Shown: piece by piece, positions 43,273 through 52,018 of the stretch
Layout of the letters: every line of letters starts with the position of its first letter
How positions within the stretch are numbered: the stretch's first letter is position 1
Assembly: GCA_963697705.1 (NCBI GenBank)
Contig: CAVOPA010000004.1
Span: 1 to 64,000 of the forward strand
Direction: 5' to 3'
Length of the DNA: 64,000 nucleotides
Source: CAVUCH01 sp963697705
Lineage (GTDB): Bacteria; Acidobacteriota; Vicinamibacteria; Vicinamibacterales; JAENWD01
Position numbers and translations under genes: made by a program
The notes under the pieces: generated by a model
What the model saw: the letters and a program-made list of their open reading frames with translations, nothing else
Told to the model about the DNA's origin: nothing
Databases searched by the model: none

Positions 43273-44970
43273 GTGGCACCCAGGGTGTTCGACGCGATCG
43301 TGGTGGGAACGGGGGCTGGCGGCAGCACCGCCATGAAGATCCTGTGCGAGGCCGGTCTTCAGGTGTGCGCGCTGAACTCCGGACAGCGTATCGACCCCGC
43401 CAAGGACTATCGCGGTCATCGGCAGGTCTACGACCTGAAGTTCCGCGGGTATGGCAATCCGCTGCGGCTGCAGCGCAAGGCGCACCAGGAACCGTACTCG
43501 GTGGAAGAGTCCGAATACAGCGAGGCCAGCGATCTCTTCGAGCATGACGTGGCCTATTCCAACGCTCCGGGCACCGATTGGTACTGGAAGCGATGCAAGG
43601 CTACGGGCGGCAAGGCCAATTTCTGGGGGCGCTCGTCGGCTCGGTTCGGGGACATCGACTTCAAGGCCGCGGACCTCGACGGCGTCGGCGAGAACTGGCC
43701 CGTCGCCTATGCCGAAATGGCACCGTGGTTTTCGAAGGCCGAGCGCTACATGGGGGTGGCCAGCACGGTTCAGAACCGGCCGAGCAATCCAGACGGCGAG
43801 TATCTGCCGCCCATGCCGTGGCGCTGCATCGACTACATCATTCAGAAGGGTGCCGAGAAGATCGGCCTGCCCTACCTGCCGGATCGCTGTGCGCAGCTGA
43901 CGGTGGCGCACAACGGTCGCCCCGCCTGCCACTACTGCGGCAATTGCGGTCGTGGCTGCGACGTGGGGTCGTTCTTTTCTCCCACCTGGTTCACCATTCC
44001 GGACGCCGAGGCGACCAAGCATCTCACGCTCGTCACGAATGCGCTCGTGCGCAGCGTGCTGGTCGATCAGGACGGCTTGGCGACGGGTGTGGCGTACGTC
44101 GATCGCGCCACTCGTCGGGAGGTTGAGATCTACGCCAAGGTGGTGGTGCTCGCCGCGTCCTGTGTCGAGACCGCGCACATCATGCTGAATTCGACGTCGC
44201 CACACTGGCCCACCGGCATTGCCAATTCCAGCGGCCAGCTGGGACGGAATCTGTGCGAGCACCTGTACGGATCTCCCGGATATGGATACCTGCCCCAGCT
44301 CCTCGGGCAGCCTGCGACGCCGGACAACATCGCCGACTCCACGGTGGCCTGGATGCCGCGCTGGCAGAATCTGACGAACCCTCGGGAGGAGACATTCATC
44401 CGGGGCTATTCGGTCTACATGGGCGGGGGCTGTGGGGAGTTCCCCGGCTACTACTCGCAGATCGAGGGCTTTGGCACGACCTTCAAGCGCGAGATCAAGC
44501 GGTATTATCCGACGCCAGTCGGCTCACTCATTCAGGCGCCGACGCTTCCGAGTCCCACCAACTACGTCGACATCGATCCGGAAACGAAGGACATCTTCGG
44601 CATCCCGCAGCTGCGTTTTCACTTCCAATGGGGTCAGAACGAGTTGTTGATGTGGGAGCACTCCAAGCGTGTGATGGTCGACCTCTTCAAAGCGATGCGT
44701 GGCGAGTTCTGGGGCATGGACGACGAACCGAGTCGTCCGGGCACCAGCCTGCACGAAACGGGAGTCTGTCGCTTTGGCGATGACCCCAAGCGATACGTGA
44801 CCAACAAGTGGGCCCAGGCCCACGACGTGCCCAACCTGTACATCTGTGACGCGAGCATCTTTCCGAACTGCACCGACAAGACCACCACGATGCCCATCGT
44901 CGCGTTCACCATGCGCACGTGCGATCACATGCTGGACAACTTCAAGCAGGGTGTTCACAGACGTGCGTGA
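43273..44970 (+). CDS. GMC-family FAD dehydrogenase
   Basis: 565 residues. FAD site AIVVGTGAGGSTAMKIL, GGKANFWGRSS, and a C-terminal GMC catalytic region with HETGVCRFG and NLYICDASIFPNCTDKTTTMP. A cysteine cluster ACHYCGNCGRGCDVG near residue 220 is typical of bacterial sugar or alcohol dehydrogenases that carry an Fe-S cluster. GTG start after AGGGAGGA. Partner of the Tat-bearing subunit 3; the usual cytochrome c subunit gene is missing here. Substrate unknown. Confidence 0.9.
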   Translation: MAPRVFDAIVVGTGAGGSTAMKILCEAGLQVCALNSGQRIDPAKDYRGHRQVYDLKFRGYGNPLRLQRKAHQEPYSVEESEYSEASDLFEHDVAYSNAPGTDWYWKRCKATGGKANFWGRSSARFGDIDFKAADLDGVGENWPVAYAEMAPWFSKAERYMGVASTVQNRPSNPDGEYLPPMPWRCIDYIIQKGAEKIGLPYLPDRCAQLTVAHNGRPACHYCGNCGRGCDVGSFFSPTWFTIPDAEATKHLTLVTNALVRSVLVDQDGLATGVAYVDRATRREVEIYAKVVVLAASCVETAHIMLNSTSPHWPTGIANSSGQLGRNLCEHLYGSPGYGYLPQLLGQPATPDNIADSTVAWMPRWQNLTNPREETFIRGYSVYMGGGCGEFPGYYSQIEGFGTTFKREIKRYYPTPVGSLIQAPTLPSPTNYVDIDPETKDIFGIPQLRFHFQWGQNELLMWEHSKRVMVDLFKAMRGEFWGMDDEPSRPGTSLHETGVCRFGDDPKRYVTNKWAQAHDVPNLYICDASIFPNCTDKTTTMPIVAFTMRTCDHMLDNFKQGVHRRA

Positions 44971-45034
44971 CGATTGACCGCTGCTCGTTTGGCGGTGATC
45001 GTCGCGCTATGCTCTAACATCATGGCAAGCAAAG

Positions 45035-47110
45035 ATGTCGGGCACCTTCCGCACGATGTGCCCCATGAACTGTCACCCGACCTTGTGCGGGATGTTGGTC
45101 CAGGTCACCGACGGGCGGGTCACGAGGGTGAAGGGCGATCCCGAAAACCCGGACAGCCGTGGGTTCCTCTGTACGCGCGGGCACGCATCGCGTGAGATCA
45201 TCGACAATCCCGACCGCTTGCTCCGCCCGCTCGTGCGCGACGGTCGCGGCGACACGCCGTGGCACGAGACCAGCTGGGACGAGGCGCTCGATCGTATCGC
45301 AGGAACGATGCGGGCCGTCGGACCGGCGGCGGTTGGATTGTGGACGGGACATGGCCTGGCCGCGAGCAACTACGGCACGCGTATCTCCTCGTACCTCGCC
45401 CGCCGATTCGCCAATCTCAGCGGCGCACAGTGGTGGTCAGGCACGATGATCTGCTGGGGCCTGGGCGCGTACGGGCTCGGCCTCACCGGCGCGCTCGAGG
45501 TCAGCGCGAAGGAAGACATGAGCGCGCACAGCGAGCTCATCGTCATGTGGGCCGCCAACGTCGCGAGCCAGCCCAACACCGCACGCCACGTCGCCGCGGC
45601 CCGCGCGCGCGGTGCGTACGTCATCACGATCGACATTCGTGAGACCGAAAGCAGCCGGCACTCGGACGAGCTGATCGTCCTGCGCCCCGGGACGGACGCG
45701 GCGCTGGCGCTCGCGATGATGCACGTCATCATCGACGAAGGGCTCTTCGACCGAGGCTTCGTCAAAGGTTATACGGTGGGTTTCGATGCGCTGGCGGAGC
45801 ACGTCAAGACCCATTCGCCGGCCTGGGCGGCGCCCATCACGGGCATCGACGCCGAACGTATCGTGGCGCTCGCGCGCCGCTACGCGTCGACGAAGCCCGC
45901 GATGATCGTCCTCGGCGGCAGCTCGATGTACAAGGGCGCGAATGGCTGGCAGGGCGGCCGTGCGATCGGATGCCTGCCGGCGCTCACCGGCAATCTCGGC
46001 GTGCCGGGCGGTGGATTCGGACCACGCCACGGGGCGTCGGCGCGCGGCCAGGCCCTGAACACCGATTTGCTCGCGATCGAACGGCGTCCGCCTGGCGACG
46101 ACATTCCGAATCAGATGCCCCGCGTCACGGAGGCCATGCTGGACCGGCGGCTGCGCGCCATGCTCCTGCTCGGCACGAACATGCTGTCGTCGTACGCGGA
46201 TGCGACCGCTGTCGGCGCCGGCCTCGCGCGGCAGGATCTCGTCGTGAGCTACGACCTCTTTTTCAACGACACCGCCAGGCGCTACGCCGACGTGATGCTC
46301 CCGGCGACGGCGTGGCTCGAAGAGCTCGGATGCAAGAGCACCAACTCGCACCTCTACCTGATGCCGAAGATCCTGGAGGCGCCCGGGGAAGCCAAGCCCG
46401 TCTCATTCCTGTTCCGCGGACTCGCGGAGCGCCTCGACATCACCGATTTCTGGCCATGGGAGAGCGACGCCGGTCCGATCGACGCGATCCTCGATCACCC
46501 GAGCACCGGTCGAGCGACCGTGGCAAGCCTCGCCAGTGAGGGGGGAATCCGCGCACTGGCGGTGTCGCCTGTCGCGCATCCGGACCGGACGTTTGCCACG
46601 CCGTCAGGCAAGATCGAGTTCTCGTCCGAGCGCGCCGCTGCGCTCGGCTTCCCGCCCCTGCCCGTGCACGACGACCTGCCGGTGTCGCCGTTTGCTCTGA
46701 TCTTGCGGCAGGGACGGACCCTCACGCACTTCCACGCCTTCTACGACCACGGCCGCGCGCTGCCGACGCTGGCGAAAGCGGACTCGGAGCCAGAGCTGTG
46801 GATCGCGCCTGCGGACGCGGATGCGCGCGCGATCGCGGATGGGGCGCCGATCCGCATCCACAACGAACGCGGCGACATGAGGGCGCGGGCGCATGTCACC
46901 GCGCGGATTCCTGCCGGCACCGTCTGGATGCGCGACGGATGGGAAGGCCTCAATCGGCTGACGTCAGGCGCGATCGTGATCCCAGACCATGCAGTCGACT
47001 TGTTTGGCTTCTCGGGTGGACAGGCGGCGTTCGACGCCAGGGTGGAGGTGGAGCCGCTCGCCGCTCCACCGGACCGAGGTAGCGATCCAGCCAGGCCAGC
47101 GGCCCTGTGA
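45035..47110 (+). CDS. Molybdopterin-dependent oxidoreductase (DMSO reductase family)
   Basis: 691 residues. N-terminal [4Fe-4S] site CPMNCHPTLCG...GFLCTRG, DPENPDSRG, then the bis-MGD domains (GGSSMYKGANGWQGGRAIGCLPALTGN), and the C-terminal cofactor domain with NERGDM..ARV. No Tat leader, so it is probably cytoplasmic. It follows the GMC gene by 64 bases on the same strand, with no obvious electron-transfer subunit. Substrate unknown. Confidence 0.88.
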   Translation: MSGTFRTMCPMNCHPTLCGMLVQVTDGRVTRVKGDPENPDSRGFLCTRGHASREIIDNPDRLLRPLVRDGRGDTPWHETSWDEALDRIAGTMRAVGPAAVGLWTGHGLAASNYGTRISSYLARRFANLSGAQWWSGTMICWGLGAYGLGLTGALEVSAKEDMSAHSELIVMWAANVASQPNTARHVAAARARGAYVITIDIRETESSRHSDELIVLRPGTDAALALAMMHVIIDEGLFDRGFVKGYTVGFDALAEHVKTHSPAWAAPITGIDAERIVALARRYASTKPAMIVLGGSSMYKGANGWQGGRAIGCLPALTGNLGVPGGGFGPRHGASARGQALNTDLLAIERRPPGDDIPNQMPRVTEAMLDRRLRAMLLLGTNMLSSYADATAVGAGLARQDLVVSYDLFFNDTARRYADVMLPATAWLEELGCKSTNSHLYLMPKILEAPGEAKPVSFLFRGLAERLDITDFWPWESDAGPIDAILDHPSTGRATVASLASEGGIRALAVSPVAHPDRTFATPSGKIEFSSERAAALGFPPLPVHDDLPVSPFALILRQGRTLTHFHAFYDHGRALPTLAKADSEPELWIAPADADARAIADGAPIRIHNERGDMRARAHVTARIPAGTVWMRDGWEGLNRLTSGAIVIPDHAVDLFGFSGGQAAFDARVEVEPLAAPPDRGSDPARPAAL

Positions 47111-47221
47111 TCTCTCGGCATGTGGGTCTGGCGGCGCCCGCTCGCGATCTGCGGTCGCTCGTGACCGGCGTCCGCGTCCGATGCGATCCGTGCTTCGATT
47201 GAAGGGAAGCTGGCGGCGACG

Positions 47222-47611
47222 TCATCGCCCGGAGCCGGAGGGGCACAGTTCGAGCGTCGTCAACAGGCGGGACGGCTCGCGAAAGCCGTCGACCCACTTC
47301 TTCGAGGCCTTTGTCGCGTACTTCGCCGCGTAGGCGGCGGTGACGGCGTCGCGGATGCGTGCGTTTCTCACGATCGCCGTGCGCACCGGCAACTCGCGAT
47401 CACCGAGCTGCACCGCGCCCCCGGGCTCGCGCCTGAAGGCCCGGAACCAGCCGGTCGGCTTGTCGTTCCACGACCGCACGAACGGCCGCCCCTCCACCAC
47501 GACCACCCACACACCCGTGAAGCGATGAGTGGCCCCGGCGCGGACGCCAAGAATCCTGGCACGATCGAAGGCCGCGATCACGTCATCGGCAAACACTGCT
47601 TGACCCGGCAT
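47222..47611 (-). CDS. DUF2255 family protein
   Basis: 129 residues from the ATG. Typical motifs VWVVVVEGRPFVRSWNDKPTGWFRAFRREPGG and AAYAAKYATKASKKWVDGF, a small flavin-fold-like family of unknown role. Convergent with the molybdopterin gene. Confidence 0.75.
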   Translation of the reverse strand: MPGQAVFADDVIAAFDRARILGVRAGATHRFTGVWVVVVEGRPFVRSWNDKPTGWFRAFRREPGGAVQLGDRELPVRTAIVRNARIRDAVTAAYAAKYATKASKKWVDGFREPSRLLTTLELCPSGSGR

Positions 47612-47781
47612 GGCTGCTGAGGCCGTGCTACTTGGACTGGGCTGTGAGATTCGGGCACGGTCCGGCTCTGCCTGCCGAAGCACCTTGCCCGTGAGGGTCG
47701 AGCAACCGCCCGGGCGGCGGCTCCTATTTCACGAGCGCGGCCACCTTTTCGGACCATGACGCACGTCGCGAGCGGCCATGT

Positions 47782-48159
47782 TCAGGGCAGCAACTGTAGG
47801 CCGGACACTCGGTCGCGCCGCGCCGCTGGCACAGCAACAAGATTCAAATTCTGCCATCGCCCGCCAGGTAGATCGATTTCCCGAACCGTCGCATTCTTCC
47901 GCACCCAGAGGAATGAGTAGGCCGCGCGCGCGAAGCCACGTAGCACGCGTGTCGCCGCCGCGATGTCCAGCCCGAATGCCGCGGCCGATCGCGCGTCAGC
48001 CTCGTACAGAACCAATGGTGCGTCTTCGCGGTCGAACAGCGTTGCGCCGCCTTTGAAGACCGCCATCTCGGCTCCCTCAACGTCGCACTTTACGAAGTCT
48101 GCGAGTGGTGCACGACGGCTGCTGAGGACCGAGTCGAGGGTCTCCACATCGGCAGCCAC
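47782..48159 (-). pseudogene. FkbM-family methyltransferase, C-terminal fragment
   Basis: Only the last ~115 residues of a SAM methyltransferase remain: VETLDSVLSSR, FVKCDVEGAEMAVFKGGATL and the closing beta-strands. The SAM-binding N-terminal part is absent; a short frame-shifted continuation (ERVKVT) may lie just upstream. Near the third tRNA-Gln tail remnant, so likely clipped by an integration or deletion. Confidence 0.68.
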
Positions 48160-49141
48160 TCGTGACCTTCACGCGCTCATCCGGACGCGGCTTCGCCGCC
48201 GGTCGATCGGACATCTAACGCTGCTGCTGGCGGATTCGATCCTCCGTGCGCATCTCAGCCTCCCATCGTTGGATGCTCAATGCAAAGACCAGGCACTCGT
48301 CCGTCGCGGCAGACTCGGCCGTTCAAGCTTCGCCTGAGCCTCGCGCCGCTTGCGGGAAAGCCGCGACGGACCGCCGCGTGAACAAACGGACGCCTCGGCC
48401 GAAACTGGTGCAGCAGTTTCTGGTCGTCCTCTCGGAGACGAAGCCCCGCATGTAACGCCGCGAGGAATTGCAGTCCGTTCGGGGGCGTACTTGTTTGCGC
48501 TGTGCGCAATGTCACGCGCGGGATTGTGCCACGTCTCGCTCCACGACCTCGCATCGGTGATTTCTGCGCTCGCATCAACGCGGCGGGCCGAACGGATGGG
48601 TCACCATTCTACTGAGTATTAGGGCGAGCCGACGAGAAAGCTGAGCGGAACGACGGGGCGAAATAAGTCCTTGTGCTTCAACAGCTTAGCAATTCAAGTC
48701 CGAAAAAGCCGCTACACCGGGATGCTGCACCTCAGGAACAGCTGCGACTGGTGAGGAATGCCCGCCCCGATGCCGCGGTCGCCAACAGCCAGTTCCGAAA
48801 ACGAGTCCCTGCCTCCCAGCCAATTTCTCCGACACATCCCAAGCCGTTCCGTGGCAGCGAATTGCAAAGTTCGATTCCGGCTGCGCCGTTCGTGCGCTGG
48901 ACAAAAAAGCCGCCGCAGCACTCCTTCTGGGACCTGCACGTCGCCATCCAGGATGCGTGGCCTGGCTCGACTACCATCCACGTTCCACTCGCTTGACCGC
49001 ATGTGCCACAGGTGCTCGGAGTGGCTGCACGATGGTCGTCGTACGCGGTACGACACGCTTCGTGCAGGACGATGTCGAGGACGACATCACAGGCGAACAC
49101 TGGATCCGCCGCACGCCTCGCGGCCCAGATGGTCGACGGAC
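48160..49141. other. Long non-coding stretch with an att-like remnant
   Basis: No gene supported over nearly 1 kb on either strand. It contains the degenerate tRNA-Gln tail at 48802-48822. A minus-strand frame with CGTCGQASGTWMVVEPG resembles no family I can name. Confidence 0.4.
48802..48822 (+). repeat. tRNA-Gln tail remnant
   Basis: CGAGTCCCTGCCTCCCAGCC then A differs from the tRNA-Gln 3' end by one base. The 106-bp spacer is not conserved. A third boundary after 24.1 and 40.0 kb. Confidence 0.6.
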
Positions 49142-49932
49142 ATGAGCGATTGGATACACGGCCTTCCCTTATGGCTGATGGCAATCGTGATCTTCGGCGG
49201 TGCGTATCTCGTCGCTGCCATGATCTATCGCGTTGTGTTGTCTCTCGCCGTAGGCGACCGCGCACGCGCCTTCAAGGGCGTCTCGTCCGGGCTGCTGCCG
49301 CCGCTGGGCATCATCTTCGGTCTGCTCGTCGCGTTTCTTGCAGCGCAGGCCTGGCGTGACGTCGAGGGCGCGCAGAGTGCCGTCAATCGCGAGGCCAGCG
49401 CGCTGCGCGCCGTCGTCATTCTGTCCGAAAGCTTCCCGGGAGAGACCGGGGCCCGCCTGCGCGTGCTCGTGCGCCAGCACATTCAAGTAGCCGTGACCGA
49501 GGAGTGGCCCGCCATGGCGCACCGCCGCGCGACCCTCACCATGATTCCAACCGCGCTCGCGCAGGCGCTGCAGACCACCCTGGCTACGCCCGTTCACGGC
49601 GAAGGGCAAGTAGCCGCGCAACGGGGAATCGTCGCGGCACTCGAGAACGCGCTGGACGCACGGCGCCAGCGGATCCTCGTGAGCCAAGCGGAAGTGAACT
49701 CGGTCAAGTGGATGAGCCTGTTGATCCAGGCGATTTGCACGTTGGCCGCCGTCGCCATGGTGCACAGCGACAACCGGACGGTGCCGCTCTGGCGATGGGA
49801 CTGTTCTCCACTGCCATGGCCGTGTGCGTCCTGCTCATCGCCGCGCACGATCGTCCGTTCACTGGCCAGAACGCGGTGCTGTCGACGACCCTCTTGCAGG
49901 TTCAGCCGGACGCGAAGGGAGCAGTCGAATAG
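49142..49932 (+). CDS. DUF4239 membrane protein, one frameshift
   Basis: About 262 residues. Two N-terminal helices (LWLMAIVIFGGAYLVAAMIY and LPPLGIIFGLLVAFLAAQAW), a helical soluble middle (NREASALRAVVILSESF), and two C-terminal helices. The frame changes near 49785, between AMVHSDNR and AALAMGLFSTAMAVCVLLIA, consistent with one missing base; the normal end (DRPFTGQNAVLSTTLLQV) is then read. Family function unknown. Confidence 0.75.
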
Positions 49933-50058
49933 CATCGCCAGCCCCACGGCAGCCGGAGGTGCCAGTCGCGGGCGTTCACGGTTGCCTGGACCCTCGCGGT
50001 GGAGCACAATGCCCTTCCGGGCCGTCCAGTCGCGTCTGCCGGGCCACGGAGTTCTCTC

Positions 50059-50775
50059 ATGCCGCTGTCTGTGCAGAGCCGTCGGGTCGGCGACATCACG
50101 GTCATGATGTGCCGCGGAAGAATTGTCGAGGGTTCAGAGTCCTCCGCACTCCAGCAGCACGTGGGCGTGCCGTCGCACGATCCCTGTATCGTCCTGAACC
50201 TCTGCGATGTCGACTTCATCGACAGCAGCGGTCTCGGCCTGTTGGTGCGGCTGCTCACGAGATGCCGCGCCGCGGGCGGCGATCTCAAACTCTGCGCCGT
50301 CCCCGGTCGGATCGGCGAGGTGCTGAAGATCACGCGTCTTCAGACGCTCTTCCACATCCACGCGTCGGACGCCGATGCCGTCCACGCGTTCTACGAACCT
50401 GGTGCATCGACGCGCGCGCCGGGTCGCCTCGGAACGGAGATCCTCTCGGTCGGGCGTTCGGCCGACGTGCAGGCCTACGTGCGCGAGCTGCTGGGGCACG
50501 CTGGATACGGCGTCATGACGGTGAGCAGCCTGTCAGACGCGATCACGCTGGTCAAGGCGACGCGCCCGAAGCTGGTCGTGCTCGCCTCCGACGTGTGCCA
50601 GGCGGGCGACACTCGTACTGTCGCTACGTTGAGGAGCATCGACGCGACACTGTCGACGATCGAGTTGGAGGGCGACTTCTCCGGCCATGACGCGGGCGAG
50701 GCGGCCGAGCGTCTCCTCCATCGAATCCGGACCACCCTGGGCGACCGCGGAGCGCCTTCGACCGCGCAAGCCTGA
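50059..50775 (+). CDS. STAS anti-sigma-antagonist with degenerate receiver-like domain
   Basis: 238 residues. STAS domain with the phosphorylatable serine in VDFIDSSGLGLLVRLL (residue ~60). From ~135 a second alpha/beta domain (ILSVGRSADVQAYVRELLGHAGY, then TRPKLVVLASDVC) looks like a receiver without the usual acidic cluster. No kinase/anti-sigma gene adjoins it. A GTG 60 bases upstream is an alternative start. Confidence 0.78.
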   Translation: MPLSVQSRRVGDITVMMCRGRIVEGSESSALQQHVGVPSHDPCIVLNLCDVDFIDSSGLGLLVRLLTRCRAAGGDLKLCAVPGRIGEVLKITRLQTLFHIHASDADAVHAFYEPGASTRAPGRLGTEILSVGRSADVQAYVRELLGHAGYGVMTVSSLSDAITLVKATRPKLVVLASDVCQAGDTRTVATLRSIDATLSTIELEGDFSGHDAGEAAERLLHRIRTTLGDRGAPSTAQA

Positions 50776-50812
50776 GACGCATGCCGTCGGTCTCTTCCGG
50801 ACCCGAGGACCA

Positions 50813-51811
50813 CTACGCGCCGGATAGATCGACTACGAATCGTCCTCGTGCCTTACCTGCGAGCAGCTCCGCAAACGCGTCGGGGAGCTCGCCAAGCGAG
50901 ATCGTTCGTGTGGCAGTGGCGAGTTCGGCCGGCTTGAGGTCACCGGCGAGGCGCCGCCACACCTCGAGGCGCGTGGCAGCCGGGCACATCACCGAATCGA
51001 TCCCGAGCAATTTCACGCCGCGCAGGATGAACGGTAACACCGTCGTCCTGAGGTCGGTGCCTCCGGTCAGCCCGGAATTCGCGATGCAGCCGCCGTACAT
51101 CATGGTTCGCGTCAGCCACGCGAGCACGTCACCGCCGACTGGATCGACGGCGCCGGCCCACATCGACTTCTCGAGTGGCCGCGACCCCATTTCGAGCGAT
51201 TCCCGCGTCAGGACGCTCGTCGCACCGAGCATGCGCAAGTAGTCGGCTTCGTGCGCCTTGCCGGTGAGCGCGGTCACGGAGTAGCCCCTGGCCGCCAACG
51301 CCTGAATCGCGATACTCCCGACACCACCAGTCGCGCCGGTCACGATGACGGGGCCGCTCGATGGCGCCAGACCGTTCCGCTCCATCTCGACGATCGACAG
51401 CGCCGCCGTGAATCCCGCGGTGCCGATGGCCATTGCGTCGAAGAGGGACAGGCCACCGGGTAAGGGCACCACCCACTCGGCTGGTACTCGAGCGTAAGCG
51501 GCATATCCGCCGTCGTGCGCCACGCCCAGGTCGTAGCCGGTGACGAGTACCTGATCGCCCGTCTTGAAGCGCCCGTCGGCACTCGACTCGACGGTGCCGG
51601 CGACGTCGATGCCGCCAACGAGCGGAAAGCGGCGCATGATCTTGCCCGTACCGGTCGCCGCAAGGGCGTCTTTGTAATTGACGCTCGAGTATGCCGCCTT
51701 GATCACGACCGCGCCAGCGCTCAACTGGTCGAGTGACACCTGGTCGATGCGCCCCGAGATCGTCCCGTTCTCGTCGAAGACCCTGAATGCGTCGAATATC
51801 TGCGGATGCAT
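50813..51811 (-). CDS. acuI: Acryloyl-CoA reductase AcuI / YhdH quinone oxidoreductase
   Basis: 332 residues, zinc-free medium-chain reductase. SSVNYKDALAATG, the NADPH site VTGATGGVGSIAIQALAARGY, and the YhdH-type HKAHEADYLRMLGA-like segment (TGKAHEADYLRMLGA). Reduces acryloyl-CoA or similar enals. Stand-alone and convergent with the STAS gene. Confidence 0.9.
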   Translation of the reverse strand: MHPQIFDAFRVFDENGTISGRIDQVSLDQLSAGAVVIKAAYSSVNYKDALAATGTGKIMRRFPLVGGIDVAGTVESSADGRFKTGDQVLVTGYDLGVAHDGGYAAYARVPAEWVVPLPGGLSLFDAMAIGTAGFTAALSIVEMERNGLAPSSGPVIVTGATGGVGSIAIQALAARGYSVTALTGKAHEADYLRMLGATSVLTRESLEMGSRPLEKSMWAGAVDPVGGDVLAWLTRTMMYGGCIANSGLTGGTDLRTTVLPFILRGVKLLGIDSVMCPAATRLEVWRRLAGDLKPAELATATRTISLGELPDAFAELLAGKARGRFVVDLSGA

Positions 51812-51832
51812 GGCCTCTCACCGGTCGCCTAG

Positions 51833-51996
51833 CGCGCCGATTTGCAGGGCTGAAGCCCTGCCCCACGTGACGGATGCAGTGGCAGCCTCGCCCCGCGATT
51901 TACTTGTGTAGTCATGTGGGGCAGGCCTTCAGGCCTGCTTGCGCGCGCCGATTTGCTGGGCTGAACCCTGTCTCACGTAACCGATGCAGTGGCAAC
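51833..51996. repeat. REP-like hairpin pair
   Basis: Two ~53-bp direct copies (GCGCGCCGATTTGC.GGGCT, then CACGT.AC.GATGCAGTGGCA) 108 bases apart. Each holds a GGGCTGAA-CCCTG hairpin (the first copy with a full CAGGGCTGAAGCCCTG), and between them lies a GCAGGCCTTCAGGCCTGC hairpin in opposite orientation. Located between acuI and the first kinase. Confidence 0.7.
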
Positions 51997-52018
51997 ACCA
52001 GCGAGCGCTGGGCTCCTC

